Below, one piece after another: positions 1-6,571 of a stretch of DNA of 6,580 nt. A model generated the notes under the pieces. It saw only the letters and a program-made list of their open reading frames with translations, was not told the origin of the DNA and made no database searches. The stretch comes from an uncultured Ligilactobacillus sp. (GTDB taxonomy: Bacteria; Bacillota; Bacilli; Lactobacillales; Lactobacillaceae): NCBI GenBank assembly GCA_934215475.1, contig CAKPZY010000065.1, forward strand, positions 1 to 6,580, given 5' to 3'. The number at the start of each line of letters is the position of its first letter. Within the stretch, counting starts at the first letter, position 1. The translations under genes and the position numbers were made by a program.

Positions 1-187
1 TAATAAAGTCAGGCCCGACAGACTTTACATATTTCTCATGTCCATGAATATTGACATCGGTGATCTCTGGATGTTTAAGTGCGTCAATAAATTCATCCTT
101 GGCAAAATGGTGCCAGAAAGACACAGGTATCACTGATTCCTGCTGATTGTAAAAAGCTTTTAATATTTCTTGTTTCGAATATGGCAT
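1..187 (-). CDS. URO-D superfamily protein, N-terminal part (runs off left edge)
   Basis: Only the first 62 codons are present; the gene continues beyond the left edge. The start is the ATG at 187-185, preceded by GGGGGAG (200-194) with six bases of spacing. The peptide begins MPYSKQEILKAFYNQQ and continues with the segment VIPVSFWHHFAKDEFIDAL and later GPDFI. This resembles the N-terminus of bacterial uroporphyrinogen-decarboxylase-superfamily proteins, the TIM-barrel family that also contains cobamide/corrinoid methyltransferases such as MtaA and CmuA. It does not resemble canonical HemE, which carries an Arg-rich MRQAGR motif near this point. The gene lies behind a T-box that probably senses tRNA-Met, so a role in methyl transfer or methionine supply is inferred rather than haem synthesis. 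Family recognition is from memory on a short fragment; the catalytic part is not visible. Confidence 0.7.
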   Translation of the reverse strand, partial: MPYSKQEILKAFYNQQESVIPVSFWHHFAKDEFIDALKHPEITDVNIHGHEKYVKSVGPDFI

Positions 188-323
188 CAACAACTCCCCC
201 AATTTTTCTTATTTAGAAAACATTTGCTTAAAATCTTATATGTTTTTGTGTTTTTTTCTCTTTTAGGTATAAGTTAAGACCCTCATTTCACCAAATTAAA
301 TAACCAGTCCTCACTAAATGTAC

Positions 324-365
324 AAAAAACGCCTCGCAACTATTATCCATAGTTACGAGGCGTTT
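324..365 (-). terminator. Regulated intrinsic terminator of the T-box
   Basis: On the minus strand AAACGCCTCGTAACTAT pairs with ATAGTTGCGAGGCGTTT around a GGATA loop. This gives a long stem with a single T-G wobble, followed by a run of six T. Its 5' arm contains the CGC and CTCGT used by the antiterminator, so the two structures exclude each other. This is the expected transcription-attenuation switch: uncharged tRNA stabilises the antiterminator and allows read-through into the gene at 187-1. Confidence 0.93.
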
Positions 366-579
366 AAAGAAGCGCTGTACCACTCGTTTTTGTTCTCCAG
401 AATCATTTTTTAAATTCCTGACGCTATAACGGGCGCTCCCGAGTATCGCTTAGTCTCCCTCACGATACCAACATTAACTTGGACCATCTTCGTTTAAGCT
501 TTCCTGACTAGTTTCACCACTCATAGTCTCTCTGTAAAGAATTACAATAAACTACTCATCCAAGTGTCACTAAATTTTA
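324..579 (-). ncRNA. T-box riboswitch leader, probable tRNA-Met specificity
   Basis: Read on the minus strand, all T-box parts occur in order. The Stem I base is ACTTGGA (565-559) paired with TCCAAGT (483-477). The specifier loop has AGTA (556-553) facing GAA (491-489), a loop-E arrangement closed by GTTTA (552-548) and TAAAC (496-492). Above it are the AGAGAG motif and an apical stem, GACTA (528-524) with TAGTC (510-506). The specifier is read as ATG at 487-485. Stem II is GTATCG/CGATAC (468-463, 448-443) and Stem III is CGGG/CCCG (441-438, 433-430). The antiterminator is ACGAG (387-383), bulge TGGTACA (382-376) and GCG (375-373), closing with CGC (362-360) and CTCGT (359-355). The bulge differs from the consensus TGGNACC by one base. 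TGGT predicts a tRNA with A73, which fits Met and argues against the overlapping GAT (Asp) and GGT (Gly) readings. The 136 bases from the terminator to the start codon hold only the ribosome binding site. Confidence 0.92.
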
Positions 580-585
580 ATATGC

Positions 586-614
586 AATATAGGCGTTAAA
601 TTCCTATTTGTCAA
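586..614 (-). promoter_or_regulatory. Sigma-A-type promoter of the T-box transcript
   Basis: A perfect -35 TTGACA (614-609), a 17-base spacer and -10 TATATT (591-586) on the minus strand place the transcription start near 579. That is just upstream of Stem I of the T-box, as expected. Confidence 0.85.
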
Positions 615-945
615 GTAGATGCATGAATATAGCATATAGAAACAAGTTAATTAAATGAATAGATCAAGTGTCAAAACGGCATGAACCAAATTAGCAACTA
701 TTTCGCTCTATAAAGTTTTTGAAGAAGTACATTGAAATTAAATTTAATACTGCTAGAATTAAATAAATGTTAGAATAATTTAATAAAAGTAAACTTTTTA
801 TTTCATGATCAAATTATTTGAGGATCTTGTCATTCAAGCTCTTTTATCCTTACCATATCAAAAATTTGAAGTTTATTTTTTTATATTTTACGGTATTTCT
901 TATATCTTTTATCAATTTGTTTACTATTCTTTGCCTCCAGCTCTG
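615..945. other. Divergent intergenic region and oppA leader
   Basis: This stretch separates the leftward T-box promoter from the rightward oppA-like gene. Bases 615-731 show nothing I can name. The rightward promoter is at 732-759, followed by an AT-rich untranslated leader of roughly 190 bases. The leader contains the 13-base palindrome TCAAATTATTTGA (809-821). Bases 805-960 happen to be open in the frame of the downstream gene, but they lack a ribosome binding site at the ATG at 805 and read as an AT-rich, phenylalanine/tyrosine-rich peptide with no family resemblance. I take them as non-coding. I see no second T-box or other known riboswitch here. Confidence 0.55.
732..759 (+). promoter_or_regulatory. 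Probable promoter of the oppA-like gene, with palindromic spacer
   Basis: TTGAAA (732-737) is followed after 16 bases by TAGAAT (754-759), preceded by TG at 751-752, which gives an extended -10 (TGCTAGAAT). The spacer region contains a perfect 12-base palindrome, ATTAAATTTAAT (737-748), which could be a repressor site. The background is AT-rich, so the palindrome may be chance. Confidence 0.55.
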
Positions 946-952
946 AAAGGGA
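946..952 (+). promoter_or_regulatory. Ribosome binding site that sets the oppA start
   Basis: AAAGGGA lies eight bases before the ATG at 961. The in-frame ATG at 952 overlaps this site and cannot use it, and the ATG at 805 has no comparable site. The start is therefore 961. Confidence 0.8.
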
Positions 953-960
953 TGCTAAAA

Positions 961-2601
961 ATGAAAAAGAAATTATTATACATATTTGCTGCTGGTGCCA
1001 CGCTGGTTTTAGTGGGCTGTAATAACCAAGAAACTTCACAATCCGGTCCTGGTAAATACGCTGCAAAACAAGAACTAAGGTGGACTGAGCCAATGGAAAT
1101 TGCCACAGGCGACCTGTCAAAAGCTACAGATACACTGAGTTTCGACACCTTACTTAATACGCAAGAAGGGTTATACCGTTTAGATAAAAAAAATCAGCCA
1201 CAACCGGCCTTAGCAGTCAAAACAAAATTATCTAAAGACGGAAAAACTTATAACTTTACTTTAAGAAAGAATGCCAAATGGTCTAATGGCGATCCAGTGA
1301 CTGCAAAAGACTTTGTTTATTCATGGCAACGGACCGTTGATCCTAAAACAGCTGCTCAAGATGCTTTCTATATGGATGGAGTCAAAAATGCTACTGATAT
1401 TTATAACGGTAAAAAAGACAAATCGACATTGGGGATCAAAGCTATTGGCAAGTATCATTTACAAGTAACTTTGGGAAAGCCGGTTTACTACTTCAAGAAA
1501 TTGTTGGCCTTCCCGCTATATTACCCGCTAAATCAAAAAATAGTTGAAAAATATGGGTCCAAATATGGAACGCGATCGAAGTATCTAGTTTCTGATGGTC
1601 CATTTAAGTTAACCAACTGGGATGGAACTGGTAAATCTTGGACACTTGTTAAAAATAATTCTTATTGGGATAAAAAACACGTTCACTTGCAAAAAATCAC
1701 TGAATTAGTCAGTGAAAGTACGACGACAAGTTATAATATGTACAGCGCTGGTAAAGTTGATGAAACATTATTAAATGGGCAACAAGTGAAAGCCAATGTA
1801 AATAATAAGGCTTATGTTAAGCGACTTCCCACTGCAACGACTCGCCTAGAACTGAATCGAATTACAGTCCCCGAATTTAGTAATAAAAAAATTCGCAGAG
1901 CCTTTTCACTCGCGATCGATCGCAAACAATTAACCGATAAAGTTTTGCAAGACGGATCTATACCACTCAGAGGCTTTGTTCCTACACAAATGGGAAATAA
2001 CCCTAAGACTGGGAAACAATTTTACCAAGATGCTTATGTTAAATCAGCAGTGTCCTATAATCTTAAAAAAGCTAAAAGGCTGTTAAAAGAGGGTTACAAA
2101 GAGGAAGGCATCAATAAACTGAACGTTAATTTATTGACATCCGATACTGATAGCAGCAAGCAAGCAGGAGAGTTTTTACAAAGCAAACTTGAAAGCCTCC
2201 CAGGAGTAACTGTAAAGTTGTCAACAATTCCATTTGTGCAAATGATTACTAGACAAGCAAACAAAGATTATCAAATGACAGTCAAAACATGGCAATCTGT
2301 ATTTGCCGATCCAATCAACTTTTTAGACGTTTACGAAGCTAATTCTTCATATAATAGTTCTGGTTATAAAAACAAAGACTTTGATAGATTGTTGGATCAA
2401 TCTGAAAACCAATTTGGTAATCAACCCGAAAAAAGGTGGGCAAATTTAGTTAAGGCTGAAAAGATCTTGATGAATGACCAAGGTACAATTCCGTTATATC
2501 AAGTTTCTAAATCTCAATTGCTGCGTCCGACCGTTAAAGGAGTTATCTTCCACCCGGCTAGCACACCATATGATTGGAAAGAGGCATATATCAGCAAATA
2601 A
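961..2601 (+). CDS. oppA: Oligopeptide ABC transporter substrate-binding lipoprotein (OppA type)
   Basis: This 546-residue protein captures extracellular peptides for an Opp-type ABC importer and would be anchored to the outer face of the membrane. The N-terminus is a lipoprotein signal: MKKK, a hydrophobic core, then the lipobox LVGC with the lipidated Cys at residue 20. The segment at about residues 105-123 (AKWSNGDPVTAKDFVYSWQ) is the classic family 5 solute-binding signature. Near the C-terminus, ADPINFLDVY and NSSGYKNKDFDRLLDQ are typical of OppA proteins. The length matches the family (about 540). The start at 961 is chosen by its ribosome binding site and because it puts the signal peptide at the true N-terminus; a longer in-frame reading from 805 would bury the signal. 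No permease or ATPase genes are adjacent, so it probably works with a transporter encoded elsewhere. Peptidase genes follow on the same strand. The family is secure; peptide specificity cannot be read. Confidence 0.93.
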   Translation: MKKKLLYIFAAGATLVLVGCNNQETSQSGPGKYAAKQELRWTEPMEIATGDLSKATDTLSFDTLLNTQEGLYRLDKKNQPQPALAVKTKLSKDGKTYNFTLRKNAKWSNGDPVTAKDFVYSWQRTVDPKTAAQDAFYMDGVKNATDIYNGKKDKSTLGIKAIGKYHLQVTLGKPVYYFKKLLAFPLYYPLNQKIVEKYGSKYGTRSKYLVSDGPFKLTNWDGTGKSWTLVKNNSYWDKKHVHLQKITELVSESTTTSYNMYSAGKVDETLLNGQQVKANVNNKAYVKRLPTATTRLELNRITVPEFSNKKIRRAFSLAIDRKQLTDKVLQDGSIPLRGFVPTQMGNNPKTGKQFYQDAYVKSAVSYNLKKAKRLLKEGYKEEGINKLNVNLLTSDTDSSKQAGEFLQSKLESLPGVTVKLSTIPFVQMITRQANKDYQMTVKTWQSVFADPINFLDVYEANSSYNSSGYKNKDFDRLLDQSENQFGNQPEKRWANLVKAEKILMNDQGTIPLYQVSKSQLLRPTVKGVIFHPASTPYDWKEAYISK

Positions 2602-2637
2602 ACAAATATATTTCGTTAGCTACGAGAAATCAAAATT

Positions 2638-2651
2638 GCAAAATATTTTGC
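2638..2651. repeat. Perfect 14-base palindrome between oppA and pepT
   Basis: GCAAAATATTTTGC is a perfect inverted repeat 36 bases after the oppA stop and about 70 bases before pepT. It has no T-run after it, so it is a poor terminator. It could be an operator for a pepT promoter or a small RNA hairpin. No convincing terminator or strong promoter is seen between the two genes, so co-transcription is possible. Confidence 0.4.
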
Positions 2652-2710
2652 CTGGTGGTCTTACATGAAACGCCTTAAATTATTTGGTTAAATTTTCTTT
2701 CAGTACTTGT

Positions 2711-2717
2711 AAAGGAG
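2711..2717 (+). promoter_or_regulatory. Ribosome binding site that sets the pepT start
   Basis: AAAGGAG lies seven bases before the ATG at 2725. A TTG at 2719 in the same frame is only one base from this site, so it is not the start. Confidence 0.85.
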
Positions 2718-2724
2718 CTTGTAT

Positions 2725-3999
2725 ATGATAAAAATCGATAACGACTATGTTTGCCAACAATTCGTAACGTACTGTAAATTTAACACTCGTTCCGATCCCA
2801 ATAGCAAAACAATTCCTTCAACAACTGGTCAAATCACACTTGCTAAACGAATCGTGAAAGACTTACAAGAATTAGGACTTAAATCATGGTACAACGAACA
2901 AAACGGCTTCGCACTGGGCTTCTTACCTGGAAATACATCTAAGGAGGTTTCTCCCATCGGATTGGTGGCACATCTTGACACGATTGATTACCCTTCGGAA
3001 AAGGTTGCACCGCAGATACACCCTAATTATGACGGGCAAGATGTAATTTTGAATGATAAAGAAAATATCATTATGCATGTCAGTGAGTTCCCGGATTTAA
3101 AAAAAGTTCAAGGTCAAACCTTGATCACATCGGACGCAACAACTTTATTAGGGGCTGATGATAAGGCTGGGATCGCTGGTTTATTCGGGGCGCTGAAAGC
3201 ATTCATATCTCAACCGCAAATTGAACGAGGACCAATTTACGTGGCATTTGGTCCGGATGAGGAAATTGGGCGAGGAGCAAAGCATTTTGATGCCAGCGAG
3301 TTCCCGGTTGAATTTGCCTACACATTAGATAATGGTCAGCCTGGCGATATTGAATACGAAACTTTTTACGCTGCAGCTGCCAAAATTGAAATTGAAGGAA
3401 CATCGGTCCATCCCGGCAATGCTTATCATTTGCTGGTTAATGCTTCTACTTTGGCAAACAAAATAGTTGCCGGTTTGCCTAAAGAACAAGTCCCTGAAAA
3501 AACTAAAGGGCGTGAGGGCTTTATATTGCTGACCAGCCAAGAAAGTACAGTTGACCACGCAAAACTCCAACTGATCATTCGGGACTTTGATAAAAGTTTA
3601 TATGAAAAAAAGTTAAAATTTATACAAGATTGGGTTGCTCAAACTAACAACGATCTTGACAAACCGCGGGTAAAATTAACCTTAACTAAACAATATGATA
3701 ATATTGGTGCGACGATTAAAAAAAAGCCCTACATCATTAATTTAGTCCTTGATACTTATCAACAGTTAGGACTAACGCCCAATATCATAGCTTTTCGCGG
3801 AGGCACTGATGGAGATTTTCTTACTGAAAAAGGGATCCCTACTCCTAATTTATTTAATGCAGGCAATAATTTTCATGGAAAATATGAATACGTCACAGTA
3901 GAAGGCATGTCATTGCTGGCGAAAACACTGGTTGCACTTTGTCATGAACACGTCTTGCAGACAGGGCATAGAAATAATTCACCCCTCAAACAAGAATAA
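2725..3999 (+). CDS. pepT: Peptidase T (tripeptide aminopeptidase, M20B)
   Basis: This 424-residue cytoplasmic di-zinc aminopeptidase removes the N-terminal residue from tripeptides. The expected metal and catalytic positions are all visible: AHLDT with His83 and Asp85; GADDKAG at 143-149 with the bridging Asp; PDEEIGRG with Glu179-Glu180; TLDNG with Asp202; and the final zinc ligand His384 in NFHGKYEYV. The dimerisation-domain motif GTSVHPGNA (225-233) and the FRGGTDGD segment (358-364) are also typical. The length is slightly above the usual 410 or so because of a polar C-terminal tail (LQTGHRNNSPLKQE). The gene follows the OppA-type lipoprotein by 123 bases and precedes a proline iminopeptidase, which suggests intracellular processing of imported peptides. 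No frameshift or missing key residue is seen. An internal AAGGAGG at 2942-2948 is a coincidence of coding sequence. Confidence 0.95.
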   Translation: MIKIDNDYVCQQFVTYCKFNTRSDPNSKTIPSTTGQITLAKRIVKDLQELGLKSWYNEQNGFALGFLPGNTSKEVSPIGLVAHLDTIDYPSEKVAPQIHPNYDGQDVILNDKENIIMHVSEFPDLKKVQGQTLITSDATTLLGADDKAGIAGLFGALKAFISQPQIERGPIYVAFGPDEEIGRGAKHFDASEFPVEFAYTLDNGQPGDIEYETFYAAAAKIEIEGTSVHPGNAYHLLVNASTLANKIVAGLPKEQVPEKTKGREGFILLTSQESTVDHAKLQLIIRDFDKSLYEKKLKFIQDWVAQTNNDLDKPRVKLTLTKQYDNIGATIKKKPYIINLVLDTYQQLGLTPNIIAFRGGTDGDFLTEKGIPTPNLFNAGNNFHGKYEYVTVEGMSLLAKTLVALCHEHVLQTGHRNNSPLKQE

Positions 4000-4038
4000 A
4001 CCGAGTGTTTTTAAATCAAATACAATCGCAACAGTTTC

Positions 4039-4076
4039 AAAATACTTAAACCATAAGCAAACTACTAGTATTTTTT
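4039..4076 (+). terminator. Weak AT-rich hairpin with T-run between pepT and pepI
   Basis: AAAATACT (4039-4046) can pair with AGTATTTT (4067-4074) over a 20-base loop, and a T-run follows. The stem is nearly all A-T and the loop is large, so any termination would be weak. The hairpin ends just before the pepI ribosome binding site. The same bases include TAGTAT (4066-4071), a possible -10 box without a good -35. Whether this separates pepT from pepI is open. Confidence 0.25.
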
Positions 4077-4094
4077 GAAAAGGATGTTGATCAT

Positions 4095-4982
4095 ATGAGT
4101 CAAATAAAGATTCAAGAGGGATATATGCCCTTTCGTGGATATAAAACTTATTACCGAATTGTCGGGAACTCTGATGAAAACAAAAAGCCGCTTTTATTAA
4201 TTCATGGCGGCCCTGGTTCCTCACATAACTATTTTGAACTAATGGATGACTATGCAGCAACTGGGAGGCAGCTCATTATGTATGACCAGGTCGGCTGTGG
4301 AAAATCGTCGATTCCAGATGATCGTTCTCTTTATGTAAAAGAGACTTGGGCTGAAGAATTAATTGCCTTGCGAAAATATCTGCATTTAGATCATATTCAT
4401 ATGCTGGGTCAATCTTGGGGCGGCATGTTAGAAATGTATTATCTAACCAAGTATGATCCGTCAGGCATTCAAAGCGTTATGATCAACGGCTCCCCAGCTT
4501 CAATTAAATTATGGGTTCAAGAACAGCATCGATTAATTAAATACTTAGATTACGTTGATCAACAAGCAATCAAGGTCGCAGAAGAAACAGGGGATTTTTC
4601 AGGGCCAAAATATCTGGCTGCTAATGAAAGGTACATGGAACATTATTGCTGGAATAAACCAGACACAAATTCGCCTGAACCCTTAAGAAGGTCAACTAAT
4701 GGAGAAAAAGCAAGTCTAATTGCCGAAGGTCCAAATGAATTTACCGAGAATGGAACTATCAGCGATTTCGACGTTACAAACGAATTGAAAAAAATCCATG
4801 TCCCAGTTTTAGTGACTAATGGTACAGATGATTTATGCACTCCCTTAATTGCCAAATCAGTATATGATCATATTCCTAATGCCAAATGGCATCTATTCGC
4901 CAACAGCCGCCATCTAGCACTTTTAGATCAGCATGACGAATTTATTCAACTCCTAGATAATTGGCTGAAAGAACACGATTAA
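4095..4982 (+). CDS. pepI: Proline iminopeptidase (alpha/beta hydrolase, S33)
   Basis: This 295-residue cytoplasmic serine peptidase releases N-terminal proline, mainly from di- and tripeptides. HGGPG (37-41) forms the oxyanion hole. GQSWGG (105-110) carries the nucleophile Ser107. GTDDLCTP (243-250) supplies the acidic residue, most likely Asp246. NSRHLALLD supplies His273. From memory these positions match the triad of lactobacillus PepI, and the length fits (about 294). A cap region rich in aromatic and charged residues lies between the strands, at about 137-220. The start at 4095 has AAAAGGA (4078-4084) ten bases upstream. The gene lies 95 bases after pepT and suits the same job of finishing the breakdown of proline-rich peptides. 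A related S33 aminopeptidase of different preference cannot be wholly excluded. The coding frame is intact. Confidence 0.93.
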   Translation: MSQIKIQEGYMPFRGYKTYYRIVGNSDENKKPLLLIHGGPGSSHNYFELMDDYAATGRQLIMYDQVGCGKSSIPDDRSLYVKETWAEELIALRKYLHLDHIHMLGQSWGGMLEMYYLTKYDPSGIQSVMINGSPASIKLWVQEQHRLIKYLDYVDQQAIKVAEETGDFSGPKYLAANERYMEHYCWNKPDTNSPEPLRRSTNGEKASLIAEGPNEFTENGTISDFDVTNELKKIHVPVLVTNGTDDLCTPLIAKSVYDHIPNAKWHLFANSRHLALLDQHDEFIQLLDNWLKEHD

Positions 4983-5085
4983 TGGCTCAGTTTTTATACT
5001 TGCGCAAAATTTAAATATTCGTCGTTAATGGGATTCATAAATTTTTTTGAATATATAACTGGACTGCAGGTAATGTGTAAAAAAA

Positions 5086-5109
5086 GGGGCTACATTTTTT
5101 AGTGTTGAT
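5086..5109. repeat. Left terminal inverted repeat of the ISL3-type element
   Basis: The segment starts GGGGCTACA, runs through a T-tract and ends AGTGTTGAT. The last nine bases (5101-5109) are the exact inverse of 6572-6580. The outer part cannot be checked because the partner lies outside the window, so the exact left boundary (5086 or a base or two either side) is inferred. Confidence 0.65.
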
Positions 5110-5135
5110 GAGTAAAATCATCAGCACTATTTTTT
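5100..5135 (+). terminator. Rho-independent terminator inside the left IS end
   Basis: TAGTGTTGATGA (5100-5111) pairs with TCATCAGCACTA (5118-5129) around GTAAAA, with one T-G wobble, and is followed by six T. It points rightward. It is the first good terminator after pepI, and no convincing hairpin occurs in 4983-5085. It therefore probably ends the pepI transcript and also shields the transposase gene from read-through. Confidence 0.85.
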
Positions 5136-5149
5136 AGTCAGAATAAAAA

Positions 5150-5220
5150 GGACATCACTGTCCCTCATGTGTTACGATCAAAGTGTCTAAATCCAATCAA
5201 AGCCAGGTTTTATGATGTCC
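5150..5220 (+). promoter_or_regulatory. Inverted repeat that could sequester the transposase start
   Basis: GGACATCA (5150-5157) is the exact reverse complement of TGATGTCC (5213-5220), which contains the transposase ATG at 5215. A shorter competing hairpin, GGACA/TGTCC (5150-5154, 5159-5163), shares the left arm. In RNA reading in from outside, the 8-bp pairing would hide the start codon, a known strategy of insertion sequences to limit read-in expression. No good promoter for the transposase is seen in this segment. Confidence 0.4.
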
Positions 5221-6447
5221 CAAGAAAATTCTATATTAAACCTGTTAAATATCCAAGACAAAAATATTAAAATTACAACTTGCTACGGATATTGTGAGCG
5301 TAATTAACATATGAGGCAGCTCAACGGAACTTTGATCTGCCCAGTCGAAAACTGTATTTTTTGTAAGTCTACCAAGGTAGTCAAGAATTGAAAAAGGTCA
5401 ACCCATTTAAAGTTATAGAGTTTAGGTGAACAGCCATTCCGGTTTAATCTCTGTAAACAGCACTATCTCTGCCGAGACTGCCATAAACCGTTTAGCGCAT
5501 AAACTAAAGTAACGCAAGTTAATTGTTCGATCACTCACCAAGCGGAACAAGAAATTTATCGTTTAGCTAGGAGGTCGATCCCAGTCAAAACTATTGCCCA
5601 AATTGTTGGTATTTCAGCCTCTTCATTCCAACGAATCCTATATCAGGGTAAAAACGCCCAGGTAAAGCCTAAAACTTTGCCTAAGACTTTGTGTTTTGGT
5701 GAGTTTTGCTCGACTAAAAGTCATTTTTTATTTATTTGTATTGATGCTCAAAAACACGACCTAATGGCCTTGCTTGAAAACCGATTAACCAAGACGGTCA
5801 CTGAATATTTTCTCAATCACTATTCTCTACGAGAACGACAAAAGGTGCAGATCGTAACTAAGGAACTCAATGCACAGTATCAACAATTTGTGTGACATTT
5901 ATTTCCTAATGCTGTTATCATATTTGACCGTTTCCACGTGATTCAGCTAGTCAGCCGGGCATTGATCAAGCCAGGTTAAAAGCTTTGAAGACGATGCCAG
6001 ATCACCATAATCGAACGTATAAGTCACTCAAACATCCGTGGCGTTTATTCGACCAAGATGAAAATGAACTCAATCATCGCACTGTGAAATATTATTTTGG
6101 CTTAAATGAATATACGACGACCCAAAATATCGTTGATCTGGTTTGGATAATTTTCCTAAATTTAAAGCCACTTATCAGACTTACCAGACAGCCACCTTAT
6201 TCACAGACGCGATCAACCTGCTTTACAAACTCTGGTCATGACATATCGCCGGACTGATACAGAGATGGATACCGTCATCACAACGTTTAGAAAGAATTAT
6301 TTAGGTATTAGAAATGCCTGTCTTTATGACTATTCTAATGGACCCATAGAGGGTTTTAACCGCAAGGTTAAAGAGTTAAAACGTGGGTGTTATGGATTTA
6401 GGAATATACATAACTTCTTCATCCGGATCCAAATGATTTATGCCTAA
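5215..6447 (+). pseudogene. ISL3-family DDE transposase, multiply disrupted
   Basis: The reading restored across the breaks is about 410 residues, a normal length for the family. It starts MSQENSILNLLNIQDKNIKI, the typical ISL3 N-terminus. A cysteine zinc-binding region follows (CPVENCIFC and YLCRDC), then a helix-turn-helix at about 5584-5640 (KTIAQIVGISASSFQRIL) and the catalytic domain. The three acidic residues remain: Asp at 5743 (CIDAQ), Asp at 5926 (FDRFH) and Glu at 6349 (SNGPIEGFNR). Stops in the original frame are TAA 5305, TGA 5389, TAG 5416, TAA 5500 and TGA 5893. The frame then moves by minus one near 5965, near 6142 and near 6235, and the family C-terminus KRGCYGFRN to FFIRIQMIYA ends at TAA 6445. 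The long open pieces 5503-5892, 5968-6142 and 6238-6447 are fragments of this one gene, not separate genes. The region before 6238 also looks shortened or scrambled. Confidence 0.92.
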
Positions 6448-6571
6448 CAAAGATAAAATACTTAGAAGACATGCGTTTGTACTGCAGCATCAGAAAACAA
6501 GAAAATGACACTTAATCAAGCACTGTTAGTATAAAAAAGGATTCCATCTTACGATAGAACCCAAAAGTGAT
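6448..6571. other. Subterminal non-coding part of the IS right end
   Basis: No open frame of interest lies between the transposase stop and the right repeat. The segment AAAAAGGATTCCATC followed by TTACGAT (about 6534-6555) faintly echoes AAAAAGGACATC and TTACGAT in the left subterminal part (about 5145-5177). This may reflect transposase-binding sites, but the match is short and may be chance. Confidence 0.35.

Noticed and set aside
2615..2631. ATTTCGT and ACGAGAAAT near the oppA stop as a terminator hairpin
   Set aside because: The pairing needs a two-base bulge, is short and AT-rich, and has no T-run after it.
2719..2724. TTG at 2719 as an alternative pepT start
   Set aside because: It lies one base from the AAAGGAG site, too close for initiation; the ATG at 2725 has proper spacing.
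2942..2948. AAGGAGG inside pepT, resembling a ribosome binding site
   Set aside because: It is within well-conserved peptidase T coding sequence, and no separate reading frame with family character starts after it.
3203..3570. Minus-strand open frames within pepT
   Set aside because: They are antisense shadows of the clearly coding plus strand, without ribosome binding sites or recognisable proteins.
3979..4260. Minus-strand open frame spanning the pepT-pepI gap
   Set aside because: It overlaps the conserved start of pepI and the end of pepT and shows no family resemblance.
5677..6447. Three separate small genes in the right part of the window
   Set aside because: They are collinear pieces of one ISL3-family transposase interrupted by stops and frameshifts.
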